Below are positions 38,643 through 46,147 of a stretch of 53,150 bases of DNA, piece after piece. The DNA lies in contig NZ_PJBP01000165.1 in the NCBI RefSeq assembly GCF_002836415.1, positions 1 to 53,150 of the forward strand, read 5' to 3'. Numbering within the stretch: the first letter of the stretch is position 1; every line of letters starts with the position of its first letter. The DNA is from Psychromonas sp. MB-3u-54. Its GTDB lineage: Bacteria > Pseudomonadota > Gammaproteobacteria > Enterobacterales > Psychromonadaceae. The translations under genes were made by a program, and so were the position numbers. Under the pieces are notes generated by a model, which was not told the DNA's origin, did no database searches, and was given only the letters and a program-made list of their open reading frames with translations.

Positions 38643-38957
38643 TTGTACTTTAGACAATTTAACACAACAACCATGCCACCCATTTTTCTACCGGTAAAGG
38701 CGGTCGCAATAGCGGCAGCGGAGACAGCTGCGCTAGTAGCGAGAACGGCAGCGGCGGCAATAGAGATAGCAGGGATAACAGATGCAGTGGAGAAAGCTAA
38801 TTTAACCACTGAGGTAGCGGCAGCGTTCGTCGTGTTAACGGCGGCAATAGCGACAGCGGAGACAGCTGCGCTGGTAGCGAGTACGGCAGCGGCGACAGAA
38901 GTATTGAGAGTAGAAACGGCTACGGCGGTATTGGCAGCCGTAGCGGCTGCATTGTAA
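38643..38957 (+). pseudogene. Orphan alanine-rich cassette
   Basis: An open frame of 104 codons (best ATG at 38673 gives about 94) that is about half alanine after the first 25 residues, e.g. AAAETAALVARTAAAAIEIAG. It contains an internal duplication: 38704-38768 and 38844-38908 share CAATAGCG, CAGCGGAGACAGCTGCGCT, GTAGCGAG and ACGGCAGCGGC. There is no ribosome site, no leader and no PilX part. The DNA is of the same kind as the tail of the fourth PilX paralogue. It may be a detached tail module or a remnant; a small expressed protein is less likely. Confidence 0.5.
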
Positions 38958-39026
38958 TACTAAAATCACGCGAACATTTTTTAATCTTAAGCTGCCAAGT
39001 CAATGAGCGTGACATTCTTTTTTTGT

Positions 39027-39045
39027 GAAATTTGAAATTTGAAAT
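39027..39045 (+). repeat. GAAATTT heptamer repeat upstream of PilX paralogue 2
   Basis: Two full GAAATTT units and a third partial one, 110 bp before the start codon. Confidence 0.6.
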
Positions 39046-39155
39046 ATAAAGGATTAAGGAAGCCTATTTTTTTGGTAATAATACAGACAGACTGGAGTAA
39101 ATAAACAAGTCCTGTCATCGGATACTTTTAACATTTAATGATAAAAGAGGAATGT

Positions 39156-40805
39156 ATGAATAAAAAAGGATTTGCACTGTTATCTGTGCTTGTAATTACC
39201 ACCACCACAACGATGCTGGCGTTTTCGCAATTCCGTGATAATCATCTGCAGGAGCGAATGGCCGGTAATCAACAAAAAGAAATCAGTGCGCGACTGGCTG
39301 CAGAAAAAGGTGTTTTTGCTGCCTTTGAGCATATTAAAGAGCAACAGAAAGCAAGTATTTCAGATCCAAATATTACCTCTACAAGTATTGCACAAGGATT
39401 AGAAGCACTTGTCTCTGCGGATGAAAATCACCCTTTTAAATTGGCCGTTGATTGGGACGTTTTTGATTCTGTTAACAATACTTTTCCACTGGTAAGTACA
39501 GGCTCCTACAAGGGTGCGTTTTCATACCTAAAAACAACAATAAAAGCCAGTGAAGAGAGTGAGAGTGGAAGTAGTCTTTTTAAGGATGCGGCTACAGGCT
39601 GTCATGGAGTGACGGTAAAAAATGGCACCGTTGATAGTTATAATTCTGCGGAGGGCCCGTATGATCCAGATGCTCACGGAACAAAGGGCAGTGTAGCAAC
39701 CATTGCTTCAGATGGAGATATAATCTTAGAAGGCAGTGGTGAAGTTTATGGGAATTTGACCTCTAATGGGAATATTTCCGTTACTGCGACGGTAAACGGA
39801 GATATTACAGCGGTAGGCGATATTACACTTAATAAAGTGGAAACAACGGGTGGTATTTACGCAGGTGGTAATTTAGCAATGGATACTGTTACTGCCGCAT
39901 CGGGGAACAAAATTACCGTTGAGGGAAATATAAACGATAATAAGAAAAAAAGTACGATAGACGCCACCGTGACTTATGGAGGAAGCTCTAATATTGTTGG
40001 AACGCAATCAGCTAGTATTGCTACTCCCGATACTGATTTGGGTGACTGTGATCCGCTTAATATAGTGACTAATATGCCAACAACCGATCCTGAGAACCTG
40101 AATAACAATGCCGATATAGCGGGAAAGTCCTTTACTTTTGGGGAGGAATCCAGTGAAGAGCAGGTTTGTAGTGGTAATGGTAATAAAAAATCATGTCGTT
40201 ATGAACCTAACACCCTTGAGACTGCTGATATTGTCTTGTTTGATGATACAAATACAACACCTGTTTACTTTTTTGATGAACTCACCGTAAGCAGGCAAAC
40301 CATTACCGTTGATGGCGATGTTACTCTCTATGTACAAGGTAATATAACCACTCAGAATGCCACATTCGTCCTAGCTGATAACAGCAGTTCATTAACCATA
40401 TTGAGTGCTAGTCACATTGATATAGGCTCTAATACCACTACTGTTTTTGCAGATGGCGTTTATAACGACGGTAACGCACTGAGAATTAATGAAGACGGTG
40501 AAGTTCCTCTGACCATCTATTCATCTTATGCAAGCGAAACGGATGACGATATAGCCTTAGCCGTAACCAGTAATGCGGATATCTATGCAAAGGTTTATGC
40601 GCCACTGGGTAATGTATCGTTAACAGGAGGAGGCAATATTATGGGGGCGGTACGTGGTAACACAGTCACATTTAATTCCAGTGCGGGGCAAATCCATTAC
40701 GATCAAGCTCTTGCCCATATAAATGATATTCCGGATGGAAATAGCGGTGAAGCGACAACCAAATACGCCTCTGTGTATTACTATTATCCTGAACCTGGCG
40801 AGTAA
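39156..40805 (+). CDS. PilX paralogue 2 with DUF7305-like beta-helix
   Basis: 549 residues. The leader MNKKG and helix FALLSVLVITTTTTMLAF are followed by LQERMAGNQQKEISARLAAEKGVFAAFE (PilX_N). A middle segment (about 150-270) has repeating beta-solenoid strands (GEVYGNLTSNGNISV, TVNGDITAVGDI). The last 200 residues resemble DUF7305: VTLYVQGNITTQNATF, SSLTILSASHIDI, DIYAKVYAPLGNVSLTGGGNIMGAVRGNTV, QIHYDQAL. It ends with YYYYPEPGE, lacking the flanking Cys pair of its paralogues. AGAGG lies 5 nt before the ATG; an ATG at 39138 is not needed. It stands alone, with its own upstream region. Confidence 0.75.
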   Translation: MNKKGFALLSVLVITTTTTMLAFSQFRDNHLQERMAGNQQKEISARLAAEKGVFAAFEHIKEQQKASISDPNITSTSIAQGLEALVSADENHPFKLAVDWDVFDSVNNTFPLVSTGSYKGAFSYLKTTIKASEESESGSSLFKDAATGCHGVTVKNGTVDSYNSAEGPYDPDAHGTKGSVATIASDGDIILEGSGEVYGNLTSNGNISVTATVNGDITAVGDITLNKVETTGGIYAGGNLAMDTVTAASGNKITVEGNINDNKKKSTIDATVTYGGSSNIVGTQSASIATPDTDLGDCDPLNIVTNMPTTDPENLNNNADIAGKSFTFGEESSEEQVCSGNGNKKSCRYEPNTLETADIVLFDDTNTTPVYFFDELTVSRQTITVDGDVTLYVQGNITTQNATFVLADNSSSLTILSASHIDIGSNTTTVFADGVYNDGNALRINEDGEVPLTIYSSYASETDDDIALAVTSNADIYAKVYAPLGNVSLTGGGNIMGAVRGNTVTFNSSAGQIHYDQALAHINDIPDGNSGEATTKYASVYYYYPEPGE

Positions 40806-41222
40806 TGCATTGCCGATAAGCGTAAATAAACCGGGCCTTGTTAACATTTAATTAATGGACCGATTTAACCTTAAAGTGCAGAACCATTAAGCAGCCGGCC
40901 TATGTGCCGTCCTTAATTTTGCTGTTTGTGCTGATTAGGTATCGACATGCTTAAACTAGCATAGTTGCCAGCGCTCTTGCCAATGACCAAATCAATCTCT
41001 CAATAAGCAATTCTACTTCAACCACTTGTGGTTGCCCATCAATATTAATACGGCATTTTATAAATTCTTTCCTGCTTGCTATCTCAACTAGGTGATGGGT
41101 GAATTTTTCCGTTGAAGTTAAAGTCGATAAATTTAATGACTTATTTTCATATTACTGGCTTTAGAATTTGCGTTGTACTGTTAATTTTTGAGCCATTTTA
41201 ATGCGGTAACCACTCTCATTTT

Positions 41223-41257
41223 GATCATTTAATGACCATATTGGTCATTAAATGATC
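41223..41257. repeat. 35-bp palindrome
   Basis: GATCATTTAATGACCA (41223-41238) and TGGTCATTAAATGATC (41242-41257) are perfect 16-bp arms around TAT. No T-run directly follows. It could be an operator or a cruciform; no regulator is known for it. Confidence 0.75.
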
Positions 41258-41527
41258 GATTTGATCACATTAATTTGTTTTTTTATTTTATTTTGACTCA
41301 AAATAATTTTGTTTTGATTAAAAAGTATACTGTTAAGAACCTGAATCTGGCATACTTATCCACAGTCTAATCGTTTATCTGTTTTCATTTCATCATTGCA
41401 TCCCTTGCCGAAGAAAAATCGATTAGCATCTATTTATAGCAAAATAAATAAAATTATATTCTGAATTAATAGGTGGGGATACCCCTTTAAATTAACAGTT
41501 GAACTATTTGTATCTGTTTTACAATGT

Positions 41528-41575
41528 GATTACTTGATTACTTGATTACTTGATTACTTGATTACTTGATTATTT
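41528..41575 (+). repeat. GATTACTT octamer repeat upstream of PilX paralogue 3
   Basis: Five perfect GATTACTT units (41528-41567) and a sixth with one change (GATTATTT), 248 bp before the start codon. Perfect octamer tracts are prone to strand slippage and can change promoter spacing. Confidence 0.9.
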
Positions 41576-41822
41576 CTTTTGATATCAACTGTTTATTTTT
41601 TCTGCCTCTTCAGTTAAGCACTTATTCTTTGAATCAAAGTGTTGAAAATTTACAGTTTTAAAAATTAATAATAATGGCATTAATGTGTTGATCAAAATAA
41701 CCGTCATGCCAAAACCAATAAGAACTTTCCTGCAGTTAGTACAATTTTTACCTTTAAATAAACCTTACTGCTAAAAGTATTATTGACTATAGCCCCATGA
41801 TAGTAAACGGGAGGAGGAAGGT

Positions 41823-43211
41823 ATGAAACAAAAAGGGTTTGTACTGGTATCTGTGCTTGTCATCACGACTATCAGCACTATGCTGGCATTTTCGCAATTC
41901 CGTGATAATCATCTGCAGGAGCGGATGGCCGGTAACCACCATAAAGGAATCAGTGCGCGGCATGCTGCAGAGCAGGGGGTTTTTGATGCCTTTAAGGTTA
42001 TTGAAAAGGGAGGTACAACTGAGGAGATGATCATCAAATTAAACGCTCTTGTCACTGAAAATAAAGATTACTCTTTTCCTTCGCTCGATTCTGATGGCAA
42101 TATTATTGTTTTGGTAAGTACGGGTGAAGTTGGCAATGCCATTGCTTATTTAAAAGCAATACTCAAAACCAGTGAAAAGAGTGCAGAAGGCATATTTGAT
42201 AATGCAGTTGTTGCCTGTGAAAGTCTGACGCTGAAAGGGCAAGGAAGCATTGATAGTTATTCTGGTGGACTTTACTCTGAATCTACATCTGACAGTAATG
42301 GTGATGTTAGTGTAAAAGGTGGCAGTAAAAACGTTAGCTTGAAAGGCAAGGGAAAAATTAAAGGTGCAATCTCAGAATATACTGGTGAATGTGATCCGCT
42401 TGTTATAGCTGATTCTGCAGATGAGGATGGAGATCCTGTTCTCGGAGAAATAAGCTTAATTGCACAACAGCTAGGAGATGACTACGATTTCAATAAGTTC
42501 GAAACAACTAAGGATTCGACTAATACGTTTGATGGCTCTATCGTTGATAGATTTATTCCGGAAACCCTGGATATTTTAGGCGAAAGTACAGATGTTTATG
42601 TGTTTGATGACTTTAAGAGTACAAAAGATAACACCATTAAAATATCAGGTGATATTACTTTCTATATACAAGGTGATATGAACATTCAAAAAACAAATTT
42701 CACCTTAGTCGGTGATAGTTCACTAACGATATATATTGCGGGAAAAATAAACATTAAAAATGATTCTAATGTTTTTACTGATAACCATGTTAGCTCTGCG
42801 TTAACGTTATACTCTTCTAGTGACTCTAGTGACGCGGTCAAGCTTCAGGGCGACGCCGATATTTATATGAACCTTTATATCCCTAATGGAAAGGTTAAAT
42901 ATAGTGGCAAAGGAGACATTATGGGGGCGATACGAGCAAAGGAAGTTGATATGTCCGGCCAAGGAAACATACATTACGATGAAGGTCTGGCTGATCTTGA
43001 AACTAGCGGCAACGGTGAAGCTAAAATCTCATATTGTGCTCTTTATTATTACTATCCGAAAGATAACGAGACCCCGGAGATTTTGGATGCTGCGGCATAC
43101 AGCGATTACTGCGAAGGCACAGTCGAAGACGTGGACGATGGAGACGACAAGGATAAGAAAGATAAAGACAAGAAAGATAAAGACAAGAAAGATAAAGACA
43201 AAAAGGACTGA
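41823..43211 (+). CDS. PilX paralogue 3 with DUF7305-like beta-helix and Lys/Asp repeat tail
   Basis: 462 residues. Leader MKQKG, helix FVLVSVLVITTISTMLAF, then LQERMAGNHHKGISARHAAEQGVFDAF (PilX_N). From about 128 the sequence ACESLTLKGQGSIDSYSGG opens a DUF7305-like domain that continues through ITFYIQGDMNIQKTNF, SSLTIYIAGKINI, DIYMNLYIPNGKVKYSGKGD and NIHYDEGL (to about 390). C405, YYYYPKD (408-414) and C430 follow. The tail DDGDDKDKKDKDKKD... to residue 462 is pure Lys/Asp, made by a 15-bp DNA repeat. GGGAGGAGGAAGG is a strong ribosome site. Confidence 0.75.
   Translation: MKQKGFVLVSVLVITTISTMLAFSQFRDNHLQERMAGNHHKGISARHAAEQGVFDAFKVIEKGGTTEEMIIKLNALVTENKDYSFPSLDSDGNIIVLVSTGEVGNAIAYLKAILKTSEKSAEGIFDNAVVACESLTLKGQGSIDSYSGGLYSESTSDSNGDVSVKGGSKNVSLKGKGKIKGAISEYTGECDPLVIADSADEDGDPVLGEISLIAQQLGDDYDFNKFETTKDSTNTFDGSIVDRFIPETLDILGESTDVYVFDDFKSTKDNTIKISGDITFYIQGDMNIQKTNFTLVGDSSLTIYIAGKINIKNDSNVFTDNHVSSALTLYSSSDSSDAVKLQGDADIYMNLYIPNGKVKYSGKGDIMGAIRAKEVDMSGQGNIHYDEGLADLETSGNGEAKISYCALYYYYPKDNETPEILDAAAYSDYCEGTVEDVDDGDDKDKKDKDKKDKDKKDKDKKD
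43155..43199 (+). repeat. 15-bp in-frame repeat coding the Lys/Asp tail
   Basis: Three perfect tandem copies of AAGAAAGATAAAGAC (43155-43169, 43170-43184, 43185-43199) with partial units on both sides. A unit is five codons, so gain or loss keeps the frame. Confidence 0.9.
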
Positions 43212-43297
43212 GGTTATTACGGATACTAATGCTAGAGTACTGAGCCTACTGTAGCCCATATGTTGATAGTTATATGCTTAGTATAAGCGATCTCTAA

Positions 43298-43377
43298 GGG
43301 TGCAAAACAAACTGTGTCAATGCCCGTTAGAGATCGGGGCGATAACTGAGGGTGTAAAACAAACTGTGTCAATGCCC
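43298..43377. repeat. Tandem pair of 28-bp motifs resembling an IS terminal repeat
   Basis: GGGTGCAAAACAAACTGTGT... (43298-43325) and GGGTGTAAAACAAACTGTGT... (43350-43377) differ by one base over 28 bp and are 52 bp apart; both end in CAATGCCC. The motif looks like the end of an IS256-family element, but there is no transposase in the window, so these would be solo ends or remnants. Confidence 0.5.
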
Positions 43378-43938
43378 TGTAGATATGGGGAGCTAACTGC
43401 CCCTCAAATGACATCTTGGACTTCTGAAAAGTGATACTTTTTTGAAGTTTATTGATCTTAGCGTAATAACCCTCTGGTATTTTCATTCAAGCCTAGTTGC
43501 CAGAAACAAGAAAAATTTGCCCAGTAAATACCGCATTTTAAAATTTTTATTATCTCTTAATAGTAAGTAAATTCTTGACTATTATCTGCGGTGATCTTTG
43601 CTGTTTTTTCTGATTTATTACCGACAAGCTGAAACTAGCATAGTGACCAGTGCCTTACCAATACCTAAACCTAAACCTAAACCTAAACCAATCTCCCACT
43701 TGTGCCTGCTGATCGTTGATTTTTTAATCAAACAACCATTTTTACCTGTATCATGAGGGAGCTCACCGCTAATAGTAGACTGACTATATTCATTTTCATT
43801 TTGACTTTGACTTGTTTTCTTTAGTGCATAAATCTGGCATTCTTATGTTCATTTATGGAGACTGAGCGATTAGCATATATTTAGCCGCGCGTTTTTCTCA
43901 AGTTATGCACTTGTTATTTGAATATAAGAGATGAAAGT
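43378..43938 (+). other. Gap upstream of PilX paralogue 4
   Basis: No supported gene. The stretch from about 43600 is a diverged copy of the DNA upstream of paralogue 3. It contains the CCTAAA hexamer repeat listed separately. The minus-strand frame at 43232-43486 overlaps the IS-like repeats and has no ribosome site. Confidence 0.5.
43664..43687 (+). repeat. CCTAAA hexamer repeat upstream of PilX paralogue 4
   Basis: Four perfect CCTAAA units, 252 bp before the start codon, at a similar distance as the octamer tract before paralogue 3 (248 bp). The copy of this flank before paralogue 3 lacks the repeat. Confidence 0.85.
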
Positions 43939-46080
43939 ATGAAACAAAAAGGATTTGTACTGGTATCCGTGCTTGTAATCACGACTATCACCACTATGTT
44001 GGCATTTTCGCAACTCAAAACTAATAGTCTGCAGGAGCGGATGGCCGGCAATCAACAAAAAGAAATCAATGCGCGGTTGGCTGCAGAACAAAATATTTTT
44101 GATGCTTTTGACGCTATTGCGATGGGAAATACAACCAAATTAAACACTTTTATCTCTAAGATTAATACAGATCCAGAGCTTGATGATGTGATCAATTTAG
44201 ATTTTGATTCTTCTGGCAATATTTTTGCCTTGGAAAGTACGGGAGAATTTGGCGGTGCTACTGCTTATTTAAAGGCAGTTATCAAAGGTACAGAAGGAGA
44301 TGCAATCATTGCTTGTGAGAGTGTCAATGTATCGGGAAATGGACACATTAAAGGCGATGTAACTGTTATCGAAGGGAATGCTACTTTTAGCGGAAATGGA
44401 TCTATTGCAGGGTATGTTACAGCTTCTGGGAGTGTAACTGGGGTACCGGAAGATCATTACAGCGTAATATCAAGGGCAGAGCTTGGTGAATGTGATCCGC
44501 TTGGTGTAACTACTTTGGTAACGGGCATCGCAACAACAGGTGATACTACCCGTACAAATTATAATAGTAGTGATGTTTTTTCGGATGGAAATGTTTATGT
44601 TTATGATGATTTTGACATAAAAAACAATGATATTGTAATAACGGGTGATGTAACCCTTTATATAAAAAATAATATGACCACAAAAAAAACAATATTTACT
44701 CGAAATAATACATCCAGCTCCTTAACAATATACATTGAAGGAACAATAAGTGTTGATACCGGCAGTAATATTTTTGCCGATCAGTCTGTTAGTGCTAATG
44801 GCAAAACCCCGTTAACAGTATACTCCTCTAATGACACAGATGATGCGGTGACCCTTAGTGGTAACGGCGAGATTTATATGAACCTTTATGCGCCTTTGGG
44901 AACCATTGCTTACAATGGGAATGGAAATATTATGGGAGCGCTACGCGGAGAAGTTGTTGATATTTCCGGAAATGGGGGCATATATTACGATCAAGGTCTT
45001 GGCGCCCCAGCCTCATACTGTGCTATTTATTATTATTATCCGAAAGATACGGATATTTTGAATGCTGCGGACTACATCAACTACTGCGGAGGCAGTGAAG
45101 ATAGCGAAGTTATTGTCCAGCCCTTATTCTGCGGATACAGCCCGCGCAGCTATGATGACCAATACAGCGAATTCCAAGGAGCAGCAGCGGAGGCAGCGAC
45201 CGCCGTCGCAACAGCGGCAGCGGCAGCGAAGACCGCAGTAGATTTAGCGGCAGCGGAGGCAATACGAATAGCGGGGCTAAGCACGGCGGCAGAGAGAACG
45301 ATAGTAACAGCGGCGGTAGCCTACGAGGCCGCCAGAATGACACGCTGTACCGCGTATGCGGCAGCATCGGAGACAAGATGGGCAGCATCAGCGGCAGCAG
45401 CGGCAACGGTAGCCGCAACGGCAGCGACTGCCTTGGGGGTAGCGGAGGCCGCAAATGCAACGGATGCAGTGAAAACTGTGACGCTAGCGATCGTGACAGC
45501 AGCGAAAATAGCTGCAGCAGCGCCGATAAAAGCAGTCTCAATAGCGGCAACGGCGGCAGCGAAAGCTGTCGATGTAGCGGCAGCCGCGGCATATAATGCG
45601 GTAGTAACAGCCGCCGCCGCGGCAATAGAGGTCACTGCGACAACGGATGCAACTGCGAAAGCTGCATTGGTAAAAGCAACCGCGGATGCGGCGACAGCGG
45701 AGGCCACGGCGGTAGCTGCAAGGTTAGTGGATCAAACTGCAGCGGATGCGAAAGCTAAATCGGATAAAATCTTGGAGGTAGCGGCAGCAAGAAAGGCAGC
45801 ACTAAAGGAGATAGATAGATTGAAAGCAATAGTGTTAGCGGAAGCTGCAGGTACCTCGACAACGACAAGTACTATCCCAACTAGTACTCGTTACCAAAAT
45901 AAGAATTTCTGGACGACTACGGATATTAAGGTCATTACTACCGTTGACAATAACGGTAGTACAATTGAGCAAATCACGATTACTAAGTTGATTTCTTATA
46001 AAAAAGGAGTTGTTACGGGAACTACGACGACAACGAGATCAGTTGATGAGAATGGTAATGAGACGGTTACTACTAGTTAA
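43939..46080 (+). CDS. PilX paralogue 4 with DUF7305-like beta-helix and long alanine-rich tail
   Basis: 713 residues. Leader MKQKG and PilX_N (LQERMAGNQQKEINARLAAEQNIFDAFDAI) at 1-60; a DUF7305-like domain (about 122-355: ACESVNVSGNGHIKGD, VTLYIKNNMTTKK, SSLTIYIEGTI, EIYMNLYAPLGTIAYNGNGN, GIYYDQGL); then C361, YYYYPKD and C383. Residues 414-637 are alanine-rich (runs such as AAAEAATAVATAAAAAK) with Thr, Val and a few charged residues, expected to be one long helix or coil. The end (638-713) is Thr-rich and beta-like (TSTTTSTIPTST, TGTTTTTRS). The frame is open throughout. The ATG at 43939 matches the paralogues; AAGAGATGAA precedes it. Confidence 0.75.
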   Translation: MKQKGFVLVSVLVITTITTMLAFSQLKTNSLQERMAGNQQKEINARLAAEQNIFDAFDAIAMGNTTKLNTFISKINTDPELDDVINLDFDSSGNIFALESTGEFGGATAYLKAVIKGTEGDAIIACESVNVSGNGHIKGDVTVIEGNATFSGNGSIAGYVTASGSVTGVPEDHYSVISRAELGECDPLGVTTLVTGIATTGDTTRTNYNSSDVFSDGNVYVYDDFDIKNNDIVITGDVTLYIKNNMTTKKTIFTRNNTSSSLTIYIEGTISVDTGSNIFADQSVSANGKTPLTVYSSNDTDDAVTLSGNGEIYMNLYAPLGTIAYNGNGNIMGALRGEVVDISGNGGIYYDQGLGAPASYCAIYYYYPKDTDILNAADYINYCGGSEDSEVIVQPLFCGYSPRSYDDQYSEFQGAAAEAATAVATAAAAAKTAVDLAAAEAIRIAGLSTAAERTIVTAAVAYEAARMTRCTAYAAASETRWAASAAAAATVAATAATALGVAEAANATDAVKTVTLAIVTAAKIAAAAPIKAVSIAATAAAKAVDVAAAAAYNAVVTAAAAAIEVTATTDATAKAALVKATADAATAEATAVAARLVDQTAADAKAKSDKILEVAAARKAALKEIDRLKAIVLAEAAGTSTTTSTIPTSTRYQNKNFWTTTDIKVITTVDNNGSTIEQITITKLISYKKGVVTGTTTTTRSVDENGNETVTTS

Positions 46081-46119
46081 CAGGTACTAATGCTAATAAT
46101 ACCAGCAGCTAAGCATAAA

Positions 46120-46147
46120 TTAACAAGGCCTGATCAGGCCTTGTTAA
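46120..46147. terminator. 28-bp perfect palindrome after PilX paralogue 4
   Basis: TTAACAAGGCCTGA (46120-46133) / TCAGGCCTTGTTAA (46134-46147). It overlaps the end of the convergent LysR gene by 4 bp and could stop transcription from both sides, although the T-run is short. Confidence 0.55.

Larger units (their letters stand above)
40806..41822 (+). other. 1-kb gap between PilX paralogues 2 and 3
   Basis: No gene seen. The first part shares GGCCTTGTTAACATTTAAT with the 3' flank of PilX paralogue 4. 40921-40985 is related to 43600-43663 upstream of paralogue 4 (ACTAGCATAGT and surroundings), and AATCTGGCAT plus GATTAGCAT are also shared, so the flanks were duplicated with the genes. A long palindrome and an octamer repeat lie within it and are listed separately. 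Confidence 0.6.

Noticed and set aside
43155-43199. CRISPR-like array
   Set aside because: 15-bp direct repeats without spacers, inside a coding frame.
43232-43486. 84-codon minus-strand frame (possible transposase start)
   Set aside because: Runs across both IS-like repeat copies; no transposase motif is present.
45110-45707. Long minus-strand frames opposite the alanine tail
   Set aside because: GCN-rich repeats are open in several frames on both strands. No start with a ribosome site; they are mirror images of the real frame.
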